Positions 50,882-60,267 are shown, counted from the first letter of the stretch. The stretch: DNA of 64,000 bases from Pyxidicoccus xibeiensis (GCF_024198175.1 NZ_JAJVKV010000001.1:558001-622000), one strand, 5' to 3'. A program made the numbers and translations. The notes: generated by a model not told the origin, from the sequence alone.

Positions 50882-51868
50882 ATGAACGACTCCGGATTGC
50901 GAATCGTCACGTACAACGTCCGCTACTTCGGCCACATGCTGCGCGGCCTCGCGAGCACCGTGGGCCCCAAGCGCCGCGTGGCCGGGGCCCTGGCCTCGCT
51001 GGACCCGCTGCCGGACATCGTCTGCCTGCAGGAGGTGGAGACCTCCTCACTGCGCAGCACCATCGCCCACCGTCCCAAGCAGCCGGGGGAGACGCAGCTG
51101 GCGGCCTTCATGGACCGCATGGTGGAGACGTTCGGCGCCCAGGCGCGGGACATGCCCTACGAGGCGTTCTATTTCCGCGCCCACCACTACAAGCTGGGCG
51201 AGGTGTCCCTCTACACCACCGGCCTGGCGGTGCTCGTCAACACGCGCACGCTGGAGGTGGACGCCCACAACGTGGACCGGCCCGAGCACATCACCCACCA
51301 CCACGTGCAGCGGCTGAAGGACCGGAAGCAGAGCCGCATCTGCGCGCACATGCGCCTGCGGCGGCGCGGGGACGGGCGCGCCTTCCACATCTTCAACACC
51401 CACCTGAGCCTGCCCACGCCCTTCTCGAAGGAGTTCTGGGCGACGAAGGACAAGATGGGCTGCGGCGTCAACCAACTCCACGAGGCGAAGAAGCTGGCGG
51501 ACTTCATGCGCTCGCTGTCCGGTGACGAGCCGTACATCGTCTGCGGGGACTTCAACTCGCCGCCGGCCTCGCCGGTGTTCCGCTACCTCACCGGGGATGC
51601 GTGCCTCACGTGCGCGCAGGTCGCCGTGGGCCAGATTGACCCGAGCGCGACGCGCGGCTTCCCCACCGCGGGCTTCATGCACATGCGCATGCACCTGGAC
51701 CACATGTTCTCCGGCGGCGGCGTGCGCTGGCTGGACACCGAGGAGACCCTGCCCTTCGGCGACACCGCCAGCCGCTTCCACGGACTGTCCGACCACATGC
51801 CCATCGTCGCGCGCTTCACGCTGGACGCCGCGCCCGGGGCGACAGCGTCCGTGCCCTCGGTGGGGTGA
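50882..51868 (+). CDS. Endonuclease/exonuclease/phosphatase (EEP) family protein
   Basis: 328 residues. All EEP motifs are visible in order: LRIVTYNVRYF (residues 6-16, Asn), CLQEVET with the metal Glu, FHIFNTHLSLP, VCGDFNSPP with Asp and Asn, and GLSDHMPIV with the general-acid His-Asp. Such enzymes cut nucleic-acid or lipid phosphodiesters; the lack of a signal peptide points to the cytoplasm. No specific subfamily can be named. The ATG at 50882 begins just before the first motif. It converges with the DUF421 gene at a 10-base gap. Confidence 0.88.
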   Translation: MNDSGLRIVTYNVRYFGHMLRGLASTVGPKRRVAGALASLDPLPDIVCLQEVETSSLRSTIAHRPKQPGETQLAAFMDRMVETFGAQARDMPYEAFYFRAHHYKLGEVSLYTTGLAVLVNTRTLEVDAHNVDRPEHITHHHVQRLKDRKQSRICAHMRLRRRGDGRAFHIFNTHLSLPTPFSKEFWATKDKMGCGVNQLHEAKKLADFMRSLSGDEPYIVCGDFNSPPASPVFRYLTGDACLTCAQVAVGQIDPSATRGFPTAGFMHMRMHLDHMFSGGGVRWLDTEETLPFGDTASRFHGLSDHMPIVARFTLDAAPGATASVPSVG

Positions 51869-51878
51869 GGCGGGAGGC

Positions 51879-52391
51879 TCACTGCACGGAGGCGCCCTCG
51901 CCGTCCTTCTTCATGAGGAAGGTCACCTTGCCGTCGGGCTCCAGGTAGGCCAGCCGCACCTTGCGGATGGACTCGGTGCCGTGCTCTCGCAGGCGGCTGA
52001 GGAGCTCCTCGCGGGACATGAGGCTCTTGCGCAGGTTGGTCTCGTTGATGCGGCCCTCGCGCACCAACTCCACCGGCGGGCCCTCCAGCACCAGCGCCGC
52101 CTTGTGGCTGCGCATGGCGAGCCACGAGAAGAAGCGGTCCCACGCCGCCAGCGTGCCCAGGGCCAGGAAGGCCGTGGAGAGGCTGTCGTCATCCGCGACG
52201 ATGCTCTTGCGCAGGCAGACGGAGATGATGAGCAGCAGGACGATGTCGAAGGTGGAGGAGCGGCCGAACTCCTTGCGTCCGGACAGCCGCAGCACGAGCT
52301 GGGCGAAGAGGTAGACCGCGGTGGCGCGGAACATCACCTCCAGGGGGTGGATGTCCGGCGTCCAGAGTCCCTGCCAGTCGAAAGGCGCCAT
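51879..52391 (-). CDS. DUF421 (YetF-like) membrane protein
   Basis: 170 residues. Two or three membrane helices in the first 80 residues (RATAVYLFAQLVLRLSG, FDIVLLLIISVCL) with the family GRKEFGRSSTFD motif between, then a soluble YetF-like domain with ALVLEGPPVELVREGRI and LMSREELLSRLREHG. Function unknown; related Bacillus proteins affect spore or stress traits. The start at 52391 is the family N-terminus. Its upstream 75 bases hold the CCTGTC-N9-GACAGG dyad. Confidence 0.82.
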   Translation of the reverse strand: MAPFDWQGLWTPDIHPLEVMFRATAVYLFAQLVLRLSGRKEFGRSSTFDIVLLLIISVCLRKSIVADDDSLSTAFLALGTLAAWDRFFSWLAMRSHKAALVLEGPPVELVREGRINETNLRKSLMSREELLSRLREHGTESIRKVRLAYLEPDGKVTFLMKKDGEGASVQ

Positions 52392-52429
52392 GCCCCGAAG
52401 ATGGGCACGGCGAAGCGGACCTTGGGGCG

Positions 52430-52450
52430 CCTGTCTGCTTGTCGGACAGG
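52430..52450. promoter_or_regulatory. CCTGTC-N9-GACAGG dyad upstream of the DUF421 gene
   Basis: CCTGTC (52430-52435) and GACAGG (52445-52450) share spacing, the TCG preceding the right arm, and a following TT with the three units of the 70-bp array at 6133-6342. It lies 39-59 bases before the DUF421 start, in promoter position. Confidence 0.5.
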
Positions 52451-52465
52451 TTGGCGGAGCCGAGC

Positions 52466-53299
52466 TCAGCCGCCTCCCGAAAGAGCGCGCTCCACCTCTT
52501 CCCACGCCGCCAGGAGCTCGCGGGTGCGGCGCTCGGCCAGCTCGTGGAACTCGGGCGCCAGGTGCGCCACCTTGTCCGGGTGGTACTGCGTGATGAGGGC
52601 CCGGAAGGCCTTGCGCGCCTCGTCCAGCGGCGCGTCCCGGGACAGGCCCAGCACCGTCCAGGCGTCCCGCGCCACGGGCACGGGCGGAGGAGCGGGAGGC
52701 GGCACCCGCGTGCCTCGAGGTGGAGTGGCCTCGTCGTCCCGGGCCTGTCGCCCCGTGCTCCGCGCTTCGGGGCCGCGTGCACCCGTGCTTCCCGCTCCGG
52801 AGTCCCACGCGCCCGTGCTGGCGGGACGCCGGGGTGAGCGGGGGGCAGGCTCCGGACGCCTGCGGCCGGGGCGCTTGTCCGGGTCCGGCGCGGGCACGCG
52901 CGGCGTGAGGCGGCTGAGCGCTTCCTGGAGGAACCAGAGGTCCTCGAACGGGGCGCCCTGCTTGCGCACCACCGCGCGGGGCCGGCCGCTCTCCAGCAGG
53001 AGGTAGCTGGTGGCCGCGGCGTAGGCGTCGTCGCGGCTCGCCGGGTAGAGCCGGTCGGCGAGGTCTCCGAGCGGGTCTCTCCACATGCCCTCGGTGGTGC
53101 CCTCGTCGGCCACCAGCACCTGCGTCAGCACGTCGCCGTGGAGGAACTCCAGCGTGGCGAAGGGCTCGCGTGACTGGGGCGCGCGCATGGCCGGGCCATG
53201 GCGCACGCCCGCCACCAGCAGCAGCCCCCGCGTCCCGTCCACCCGGGCGAAGAGCGCCTCACGCACCTGCTTGTCGGAGAAGAAGAGGACGAACTGCAC
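52466..53299 (-). CDS. J-domain protein (C-terminal DnaJ-like)
   Basis: 277 residues. Unlike DnaJ, the J-domain is at the C-terminus (about residues 205-275): DAWTVLGLSRDAPLDEARKAFRAL, then the HPD motif (residues 240-242) in YHPDK and a helix of Arg/Glu/Leu. The N-terminal 110 residues form an unrecognised globular region, and 130-200 is a Pro/Arg/Ser-rich linker. J-domains activate Hsp70 (DnaK). The GTG at 53299 is the preferred start (the globular region begins here); an ATG at 53383 is possible but adds a poorly coding stretch. The M1 aminopeptidase starts divergently from 53444. Confidence 0.78.
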   Translation of the reverse strand: MQFVLFFSDKQVREALFARVDGTRGLLLVAGVRHGPAMRAPQSREPFATLEFLHGDVLTQVLVADEGTTEGMWRDPLGDLADRLYPASRDDAYAAATSYLLLESGRPRAVVRKQGAPFEDLWFLQEALSRLTPRVPAPDPDKRPGRRRPEPAPRSPRRPASTGAWDSGAGSTGARGPEARSTGRQARDDEATPPRGTRVPPPAPPPVPVARDAWTVLGLSRDAPLDEARKAFRALITQYHPDKVAHLAPEFHELAERRTRELLAAWEEVERALSGGG

Positions 53300-53443
53300 G
53301 GTGCCGTCCAGCCTAACCGCAGCGGGCCGGCCCGCGCGCGGGCAGTGGCCCCGTGCCCCGACCGATACCCGACGCTGCCCCATCCCTTTCGTGCACTCCT
53401 GCTCGACGGGTGGCACGGGCGCGCGGAAGAATTCCCCCAGCTT

Positions 53444-56077
53444 ATGCGCTGCTGCCACCGTCACGCCTCCGAGTCCGCTCCCGCAGACCCCCACCCCTTC
53501 TCGCTCCCCGGCGCCACCGAGCACTACGCCGCCGAGCGCCCCGTGCGCGCCGAGCACGTGCGCCTGGAGCTGGACCTCGACTTCGACCAGCGGCGCCTCT
53601 CCGGCCTCTGCACCACCCGCATCTCCGCCGTCCGCCCCGTCTCCCACGTCACCTTCGACGCGGTGGACCTCGACGTGTCCCAGGCCCTCGTCGACGGCCG
53701 CCCCGTCCGCTTCTCCAACTCCGGCGCCCACGTCCGCGTCGAGCTGCCCGCGCCGCTCGACACCGGCCGCGCCTGCGAGGTGACGCTCCACTACGCCTGC
53801 CGCCCCCGCCGCGGCCTCTACTTCTGGGGCCCCGACGCCGGCTATCCCGACCGCCCCCGCCAGGCCTGGACGCAGGGCCAGGACATCGACGCGCGCGCGT
53901 GGTTCCCCAGCCTGGACACGCCCGCCCAGAAGGCCACGTCCGAGGTCATCGCCACCTTCCCCGCGGAGATGACCGCCCTCTCCAACGGCGTCTTCGTCAG
54001 CGACCGCACCGACGGCGGCCGCCGCACCCAGCACTACCGGATGGAGCAGCCCCACGCGCCCTACCTCGTCACGCTCGCGGTGGGCGAGTTCGAGGAGGCC
54101 ACCGACTCCGCCGGCACCGTCCCCCTGCGCTACCTCTTCCCCAGGGGCCGCCGCGAGGACGCCCTGCGCTGCGTGGGCCGCACCCCGGAGATGGTGCGCG
54201 TCTTCCAGGAAGTCACCGGCGAGCCCTTCCCCTGGAGCGGCTACGCCCAGGTCTTCCTCACCGAGTTCATCCTCGGCGGCATGGAGAACACCACCGCCAC
54301 CAGCCTCACCGACGCCGTCCTCCACGACGCCCGCGCCCAGCCCGACTACAACGCCGAGCCCCTCATCTCCCACGAGCTGGCCCACCAGTGGTTCGGTGAC
54401 CTGCTCACCTGCCGCGACTGGCCCCACGGCTGGCTCAACGAGGGCTTCGCCACCTGGTGCGAGGTGCTCTGGAAGGAGCGCGCCGACAACCTCGACGAGG
54501 CCGACCAGCACCGCATCACCCAGCTCGAGGGCTACCTGTCCGAGGTGCGCGAGCGCTACGCCCGCCCCATCGTCGCGCGCCGCTTCCATGCCCCCATGGA
54601 CGTGTTCGACCGGCACCTCTATGAAAAAGGAGGCCTCGTCCTCCACGAGCTGCGCCGCCGCCTGGGGGACGCGCTCTTCTTCCGCGCCCTGCGCCACTAC
54701 GTCGCCCGCCACCGCCACGGCGCCGTGGAGACGGTGGACCTGGCGCGCGCCTTCGAGGAGGCCACCGGCCACAACCTGGACGGCTTCTTCGACCAGTACG
54801 TCTTCGCCCCCGGCCACCCCGAGCTCAAGGTGGAGGTGCGCTACGAGGCCGAGGACGCGCGCCTGCGCCTGAAGGTCCGGCAGACGCAGCGCACCGACGC
54901 CGGCATCCCCACCTTCCGCCTGCCGCTCGACGTCGTCGTCACCGTGGACGGCGCGGACGTCTTCCACCGCCTGGAGGTGACGGAGGCCGAGCACTCCTTC
55001 CTGCTGCCCTGCCCCACCGCGCCCACGCAGGTGCGCGTGGACCCGCGCCGCGACGTGCTGGGCACGGTGGACGTGGACAAGGCCGTGGGCCTGTGGCTGG
55101 AGGAGCTGCGCGCCGCGCCGGAGCCTCGCGCCCGCACCGAGGCCGCCACCGCCCTGGGGAAGCAGGGAGGCTTCCGCGCCGTGGAGGCGCTGGGTGACGC
55201 GCTCGCGGACGCGCGCCTGTTCTGGGGCACCCGCGCCGCGTGCGCGAAGTCCCTGGGCCGCCTGCGCACGCCCGAGGCCCGCACGCGGCTGCTGGCGGCG
55301 CTGGGCACCGGGCACCCCCGCGTGCGCCGCGCCGTGGTGGCCGCGCTGGGCGAGTTCCGCCGGGACGCGGAGGTGACGGCCCGCCTGCGCGCCCTCGTGG
55401 AAGGCGGTGACGCCAGCTACTTCGTGGAGGCCGAGGCCGCGCGCAGCTACGGCCGCCTGCGCGCCCCCGACGCCCTGGCCGTGCTGGAGGCGGCCACCAC
55501 CCGGCCCTCCTTCCAGGACGTCATCGCCGTGGGTGCGATGGACGGACTCGCCGAGTCGCAGGACCCCGCCGCCTTCCCGGTCGCCGTGGCGCGCACCGCC
55601 TACGGCCAGCCCCGCGTCCTGCGCCGCGCCGCCACCCAGGCCGTGGCGAAGCTGGCCGAGGTCGCCGGCCGCGGGCGCGAGGCGGTGGACCTGCTCGCGG
55701 AGCTGCTGAGGGACCCGCTCTTCCGCGTGCAGATGGGCGTCTTCGAGGCGGGGCGCACGCTCGGCGACCGGCGCCTCATCGCCGCGCTGGAGGGCACTCC
55801 GCTGGAGGACCCCCGCGCCCGCCGCGCCGCCCGAGAGACGGTGCGCGCCCTGCGCGAGGGCGAGCCCCAGGCCCGCGAGGTGGCCGCGCTCCGCGAGGAG
55901 GTGGACACGCTCAAGGAGCAGACGCGCGGGCTGCGCGAGTGGCTGGAGCGGCTCACGCTGAAGCCCCCAACAGCCCCTGCGCCCGCCGCCCCGCGAGGCA
56001 CGGGCCGCGCCAAATCCGCCGTGAAGTCCGCCGCCAAGAAGCAGGCCCCGCGCGGACGCCCCGGGAAGCGTCGCTAG
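53444..56077 (+). CDS. M1-family zinc aminopeptidase with HEAT-like repeats
   Basis: 877 residues. The M1 signatures are present: GGMENTTAT (residues 278-286, the substrate amine-binding GAMEN motif) and HELAHQWFGD with His310, Glu311, His314, and Glu333 in LNEGFATW as third zinc ligand. It removes N-terminal residues from peptides. The last 300 residues are Ala/Arg-rich helical repeats of HEAT type (LGRLRTPEARTRLLAALGTG and similar), followed by a coiled segment (EEVDTLKEQTRGLREWLERL) and a Lys/Arg-rich tail (AKSAVKSAAKKQAPRGRPGKRR), both additional to the common enzyme. The ATG at 53444 begins before the first family strand. Confidence 0.93.
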   Translation: MRCCHRHASESAPADPHPFSLPGATEHYAAERPVRAEHVRLELDLDFDQRRLSGLCTTRISAVRPVSHVTFDAVDLDVSQALVDGRPVRFSNSGAHVRVELPAPLDTGRACEVTLHYACRPRRGLYFWGPDAGYPDRPRQAWTQGQDIDARAWFPSLDTPAQKATSEVIATFPAEMTALSNGVFVSDRTDGGRRTQHYRMEQPHAPYLVTLAVGEFEEATDSAGTVPLRYLFPRGRREDALRCVGRTPEMVRVFQEVTGEPFPWSGYAQVFLTEFILGGMENTTATSLTDAVLHDARAQPDYNAEPLISHELAHQWFGDLLTCRDWPHGWLNEGFATWCEVLWKERADNLDEADQHRITQLEGYLSEVRERYARPIVARRFHAPMDVFDRHLYEKGGLVLHELRRRLGDALFFRALRHYVARHRHGAVETVDLARAFEEATGHNLDGFFDQYVFAPGHPELKVEVRYEAEDARLRLKVRQTQRTDAGIPTFRLPLDVVVTVDGADVFHRLEVTEAEHSFLLPCPTAPTQVRVDPRRDVLGTVDVDKAVGLWLEELRAAPEPRARTEAATALGKQGGFRAVEALGDALADARLFWGTRAACAKSLGRLRTPEARTRLLAALGTGHPRVRRAVVAALGEFRRDAEVTARLRALVEGGDASYFVEAEAARSYGRLRAPDALAVLEAATTRPSFQDVIAVGAMDGLAESQDPAAFPVAVARTAYGQPRVLRRAATQAVAKLAEVAGRGREAVDLLAELLRDPLFRVQMGVFEAGRTLGDRRLIAALEGTPLEDPRARRAARETVRALREGEPQAREVAALREEVDTLKEQTRGLREWLERLTLKPPTAPAPAAPRGTGRAKSAVKSAAKKQAPRGRPGKRR

Positions 56078-56268
56078 CCGGGCGCCCGCTCCCACGCCCG
56101 CTGCTCAAACGGACCTGTATTCCGCTCCTCCTGCCCGTCGGGAGGCGCGGCCAGCGTGTTCAATGGCTACCTGTATGGAAAGGGGACACGTCCCGCACTT
56201 CGCGGAGGCCAGGGTCCCCGTTCCCGCCGCGCACGGCCCCCACCGGCCGCGCGCGACCAGGGGAGAAC

Positions 56269-58212
56269 ATGGACGGTGCCACAGACGAGCTCAGTGCGTG
56301 GCTGGACGCCGCCGTGGACCCTTTCGTGGGCTGCGACGCGAGGGAGTCGGTGTGCGTGATGAACAGCGCCGCCGAGCGCCTGCTCGGCTGGAAGCGCGAT
56401 GAAGTCCTGGGACAGCCCGCATCGCGCCTGTTCCCCCAGCGGCTGCACCAGTACGAAGGGAAGAGCCTGCTGCGCTACCTGCTGTCGCGCAGGACGTCGC
56501 TGGGAGGCCGGCCCGTCCGCGTGCTCGCGCGCCGCAAGGACGGGGTGGAGGTCCTGGTGGAGCTCACCGTGGGCGCCTCCGGCCAGGGCTCGCACGAGCG
56601 CATCGTCATCAACTTCCGGCGCCTGCACGAGGTCATCGACACCATCCATGAGCCCGTGGAGCGCTCGCTGAACGGGGGGGGCGGGGCCTCCTCGGGGGGC
56701 GCCCTCAGCAACGATGCCCTCTACCGCGTCGTGGTGGAGAACGCACCGCTGGGCATCTTCCACTTCGACATCACCCCCGTCATCACCGCCTGCAACGAGC
56801 AGTTCGTCAGCATCATCGGCACGCCCAAGCGCATCCTGGTGGGCCTCAACCTGCTCTCCATCCGCGATGAGAATCTCATGCGGTGCGTGCGCGAGACGCT
56901 CGCCGGGCAGGCCTCCGACTACGAGGGCGAGTACCGCTCCGTCACCTCCGGGAAGACGACGCCCGTGCACGTGCGCTTCGCGCCCTGCTACGACGCCTCC
57001 GGCCGCGTGGAGGGAGGCGTGGGCATCGTCGAGGACATCAGCGAGCGCCGCCAGGTGGAGGAGGAGCGCGACCAGAGCCTGGCGCAGCTCGCCACCCTCT
57101 TCCGCACCACCCCCGTGGGCCTGGGCTACCTGGACAAGGACCTGCGCTACCAGCGCGTCAACGACATGCTGGCCGAAATCAACGGCGCCACCCCGGAGGC
57201 GCACCTGGGCCGCCGTCCCAGCGAGGTGCTGGGCCGCACCGGCATGATGGTGGAGAAGACGCTGCGGCGCGTGATGGAGACGGGCGAGCCCATGGTGAAG
57301 CGCGAGGCCACGTCCAAGGAGCTGGGCATGCCCGGCCCCCTGCGCCATCTGGCCGGCAGCTTCTACCCGGTGCGCACCTCCGACGAGCGCGCGGTGGGCC
57401 TGGGCGTGCTCATCGAGGACATCACCGAGCGCAAGCTGGCCGACGAGGAGCGCGGCCGCCTGTACCGCGAGGCCCAGGAGGCCATCCGCGTGCGCGACGA
57501 CTTCCTCTCCATCGCCTCGCACGAGCTGAAGACGCCCCTCACCCCGCTGAGCCTCCGGCTGGCCACGCTGGAGCGCCGGCTGGAGCGCGGCGAGCACGTG
57601 GACCCGTCCACCCTGCGCCACGCCCGGCAGCACCTGCTGCGCATCACCGGCCTCATCAATGACTTGCTGGATGCATCGCGAATCGAAGCGGGCCGGCTCG
57701 CGCTGCACCTGGAGGCCACGCAGCTGGACAGCCTGGTGGAGCACGTGCTCCAGGCGATGGAGGTCCACCGGGGCACGCACGAGGTCCACTTCGAGCGGCC
57801 CGAGAAACCCCTCCAGGTGAACGTGGACCCGTACCGGCTGGAGCAGGTCGTCGGCAACCTGGTGGAGAACGCCTTCAAGTACAGCCCGGACGGCGGCACC
57901 ATCCGCGTGGAGCTGCACAAGCGCGGCGAGCTGGCGCTGCTGTCGGTGTCGGACCCGGGCATCGGCATCCCCCCGGACCAGCAGAAGCTCCTCTTCGACC
58001 GCTACTTCCGCGCGCGCAACGTCTCCTCCCGCTCGTATGGCGGGCTGGGGCTCGGGCTCTACATCAGCCGCGACATCGTCGAGCGCCATGGCGGGCGCAT
58101 CTGGGTGGAGAGCGAGGTGGGACGGGGCTCCACGTTCTACGTCGCGCTGCCCCTGCTGAAGGGTGCGAAGGAGCAGCCGCCCGCGGAGCAGCCAGACCGG
58201 CACGTGCACTGA
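56269..58212 (+). CDS. Sensor histidine kinase with three PAS domains
   Basis: 647 residues without membrane helices, so probably soluble. PAS domains lie at about 12-105, 150-265 and 275-395, each ending in a PAC-like VEDISERR or IEDITERK. The dimerisation domain carries the phosphoacceptor His418 in IASHELKTPLTPL, and the ATPase domain has N, G1 and G2 boxes (NLVENAFKYSPDGG, SDPGIGIPP, GGLGLGLYISR). It autophosphorylates on His and passes the phosphate to an unknown response regulator; none is adjacent. The ATG at 56269 has GGGGAGA four bases upstream. Confidence 0.93.
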   Translation: MDGATDELSAWLDAAVDPFVGCDARESVCVMNSAAERLLGWKRDEVLGQPASRLFPQRLHQYEGKSLLRYLLSRRTSLGGRPVRVLARRKDGVEVLVELTVGASGQGSHERIVINFRRLHEVIDTIHEPVERSLNGGGGASSGGALSNDALYRVVVENAPLGIFHFDITPVITACNEQFVSIIGTPKRILVGLNLLSIRDENLMRCVRETLAGQASDYEGEYRSVTSGKTTPVHVRFAPCYDASGRVEGGVGIVEDISERRQVEEERDQSLAQLATLFRTTPVGLGYLDKDLRYQRVNDMLAEINGATPEAHLGRRPSEVLGRTGMMVEKTLRRVMETGEPMVKREATSKELGMPGPLRHLAGSFYPVRTSDERAVGLGVLIEDITERKLADEERGRLYREAQEAIRVRDDFLSIASHELKTPLTPLSLRLATLERRLERGEHVDPSTLRHARQHLLRITGLINDLLDASRIEAGRLALHLEATQLDSLVEHVLQAMEVHRGTHEVHFERPEKPLQVNVDPYRLEQVVGNLVENAFKYSPDGGTIRVELHKRGELALLSVSDPGIGIPPDQQKLLFDRYFRARNVSSRSYGGLGLGLYISRDIVERHGGRIWVESEVGRGSTFYVALPLLKGAKEQPPAEQPDRHVH

Positions 58213-58358
58213 ACCTCCGGCACCCGCGCCTTGGCAAAAAGTACAGGTGGGGCTGTCGTCCAGTGGCCATCAGGGCCCCCGTTACGCCTGGATTCGCACG
58301 CTTGTGACGCTGGCATGGCGGGTGCTCCAGCCCACGGTGGGAGAATACGACCACAAGG

Positions 58359-58535
58359 ATGGAGACCATGACGACGGACACGCCTGCATTTACCCGAGAC
58401 AACGAAGGCTGGATTGTCCGCGTGAGGATGGGCGGACGCATCCAGGAGGTTCGCTGCACCACCGAGAGCCAGGCGCGCTACTTCGCCACCGTGCTTGCGA
58501 TGAACCCCCCGAAGCCGTCGAAGCTGCGACACTGA
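58359..58535 (+). CDS. Small conserved-looking protein of 58 residues
   Basis: A short gene, easily missed: ATG at 58359 or, with a GGAG site closer, 58368. The protein has DNEGWIVRVRMGGRIQEVRC and a later TTESQARYFATVLAM, regular enough and with suitable codons to suggest real translation. It ends 4 bases before the DUF3616 gene, so they are co-translated. No family recognised; it may be a partner or leader of that protein. Upstream 58213-58358 holds no other gene. Confidence 0.6.
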   Translation: METMTTDTPAFTRDNEGWIVRVRMGGRIQEVRCTTESQARYFATVLAMNPPKPSKLRH

Positions 58536-58539
58536 GCCC

Positions 58540-59658
58540 ATGGAACAGCCCCAGCTCCTCGGCCGCCTGCTGCTGAAGTTCGACCAGGACGCCGCCGCGG
58601 TACCGGATGACCTGTCCGCCGCGGCGCGCGCGCCGGATGGCAGCGTCTGGGTGGCGTCGGACGAGCACGGGGTGCTGCACCGGCTCAACCCGGAGGAGCC
58701 CCGCATCTTCTCGCACCAGGAGCGCCACGACGTGGCGAGCCTGCTGGGCGTGAAGGGCGGCGAGGAGATGGACATCGAAGCGCTGGACATGCAGGACGGC
58801 CACCTGTGGCTGGTCGGCTCGCACAGCGCCGTGCGCAAGAAGCCCAAGGGCAAGGGCGTGGAGAAGGACCTGGCCCGGCTGGCCACCGTGGAGCACCAGC
58901 CCGCGCGCTTCATGCTGGCGCGGCTGCCGCTGCCCGACGCGGAGGCGGACCGGCCGGCGCCCCCGAAGGAGGCCGGGGCGCGCGCGAAGAAGGCCGCGAA
59001 GAAGAAGGGCGTGGCGAAGCTGGAGCCGTCGAAGGCGGGCAGCCCGCTGGTGGAGCTGCTCCGCCGCGACGAGCACCTGGGCCCCTTCCTGGTACCGGCG
59101 GGCCGGGGCGCGCCGCCGGGTGCGCTGGCCATCCCCAGCAAGGACAACGGCCTGGACATCGAAGGGCTGGCGGTCCACGGCGACCGCGTCTTCCTGGGGC
59201 TGCGAGGCCCCGTGCTGCGCGGCTGGGCGGTGATGCTGGAGATGGAGGTACAGGACGCCGGCAACGGCTTCCTCGCGCCCAAGCGCGGGAAGAAGGGCGG
59301 CGCGTACCGCAAGCACTTCCTCCAGCTGGACGGGCTGGGCATCCGCGAGCTGAGCCGGCACGGGGACGACCTGCTCATCCTCGCCGGCCCCACGCTGCCG
59401 CTGGACGGCACCATCCGCCTGTACCGGCTGCGCGGAGGGCTGCACCTCACGGAGGACTCCATCCATCAGCAGGCCCCGGGAGACCTGGAGCCGCTGTTCG
59501 ACATCCCCCGCTCGGAGAAGGCGGACCACGCGGAGGGCGTGGCCCTGTTCTCCTACTTCGACAAGGACGACTCGGTCCTCATCGTCTACGACTCGCCCTC
59601 CCAGCAGCGCCGCTATGGGCCGTGCGGCGTGCTGGCGGACGTGTTCCGGCTGTTCTGA
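58540..59658 (+). CDS. DUF3616 family protein
   Basis: 372 residues. DUF3616 pattern: an opening AAVPDDLSAAARAPDGSVWV, MDIEALDMQDGHLWLVGSHS, a second half DNGLDIEGLAVHGDRVFLGLRG, IRELSRHGDDLLILAGPT and EGVALFSYFDKDDSVLIVYDSP. The repeats suggest a beta-propeller. A charged Lys/Ala insert (KKAAKKKGVAKLEPSKAG, about residues 145-165) separates two halves. Function unknown. The gene starts 4 bases after a 58-residue protein. Confidence 0.82.
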   Translation: MEQPQLLGRLLLKFDQDAAAVPDDLSAAARAPDGSVWVASDEHGVLHRLNPEEPRIFSHQERHDVASLLGVKGGEEMDIEALDMQDGHLWLVGSHSAVRKKPKGKGVEKDLARLATVEHQPARFMLARLPLPDAEADRPAPPKEAGARAKKAAKKKGVAKLEPSKAGSPLVELLRRDEHLGPFLVPAGRGAPPGALAIPSKDNGLDIEGLAVHGDRVFLGLRGPVLRGWAVMLEMEVQDAGNGFLAPKRGKKGGAYRKHFLQLDGLGIRELSRHGDDLLILAGPTLPLDGTIRLYRLRGGLHLTEDSIHQQAPGDLEPLFDIPRSEKADHAEGVALFSYFDKDDSVLIVYDSPSQQRRYGPCGVLADVFRLF

Positions 59659-59676
59659 CGCAGCGGGCGGCACCCA

Positions 59677-60267
59677 CTACTGGAGGATGATGGGCTGCGA
59701 GACGAGGTACTCGTCCAGCTGGAAGTGGTTGTTGAACGCCACCTTCCAGGCGCCCTCGTGGACGCCGCCGGGCCGGGGGATGAGCGGGCCGCCCACCTGA
59801 CCGCTGGAGCCCCAGGTGAAGCCCATGTCGATGCCGCTGCTCTGCTCGAGGGCCTCGATGTCGACGGCAATCTGCTGGTTGAGCCGGCGCAGCTCCCCCC
59901 GGCTCTTGAGGCCGGACACGTGGAACTTCAGGGTGCGGGAGACGACGTCGAAGCCGAACGCCTGGAACTGGTTCCGGTCGGCCGGGTCGGTGACGACGAC
60001 CGTGTACGCGCTGCGCAGGTTGGTGGCGAACGCGTAGAGCGGCGTGCCCGCGGGAATGCTGGACAGCGGCGTGGGCCCGTTGGGCTGCGCGGGGGGCGCG
60101 GCCGGGATGGACGACGGGCAGTAGTTGTAGAGGGGCGGGCTCGTCGTCGCCGCCTGGGACTGGACGTCGAGGGCGCCGGACTCGGACCCGGCGAGCTCGG
60201 GCTCGACGTTGCAGGCGGTGGTGGACAGGGTGAAGGCAACCAGCAGCGCGTGACGGAGGAGCTTCAT
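59677..60267 (-). CDS. Lipoprotein of unknown function
   Basis: 196 residues. Signal MKLLRHALLVAFTLS with lipobox TTAC (Cys19). A Pro/Ala/Ser-rich linker (residues 40-75) precedes a beta-rich domain. The start at 60267 has GAGGTCC seven to nine bases upstream. It is downstream of the CHAT-anti-sigma gene on the same strand, 106 bases apart, and could be part of its transcript. A short direct repeat GGACTGAGGG (about two and a half copies, 60341-60363) lies in the gap. No family assigned. Confidence 0.72.
   Translation of the reverse strand: MKLLRHALLVAFTLSTTACNVEPELAGSESGALDVQSQAATTSPPLYNYCPSSIPAAPPAQPNGPTPLSSIPAGTPLYAFATNLRSAYTVVVTDPADRNQFQAFGFDVVSRTLKFHVSGLKSRGELRRLNQQIAVDIEALEQSSGIDMGFTWGSSGQVGGPLIPRPGGVHEGAWKVAFNNHFQLDEYLVSQPIILQ

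Noticed and set aside
53300..56095. A 1209-residue extension of the J-domain frame across the aminopeptidase gene
   Set aside because: The extension is antisense to a complete M1 aminopeptidase and is low-complexity Gly/Ala/Val sequence. Only the part after 53299 is coding.
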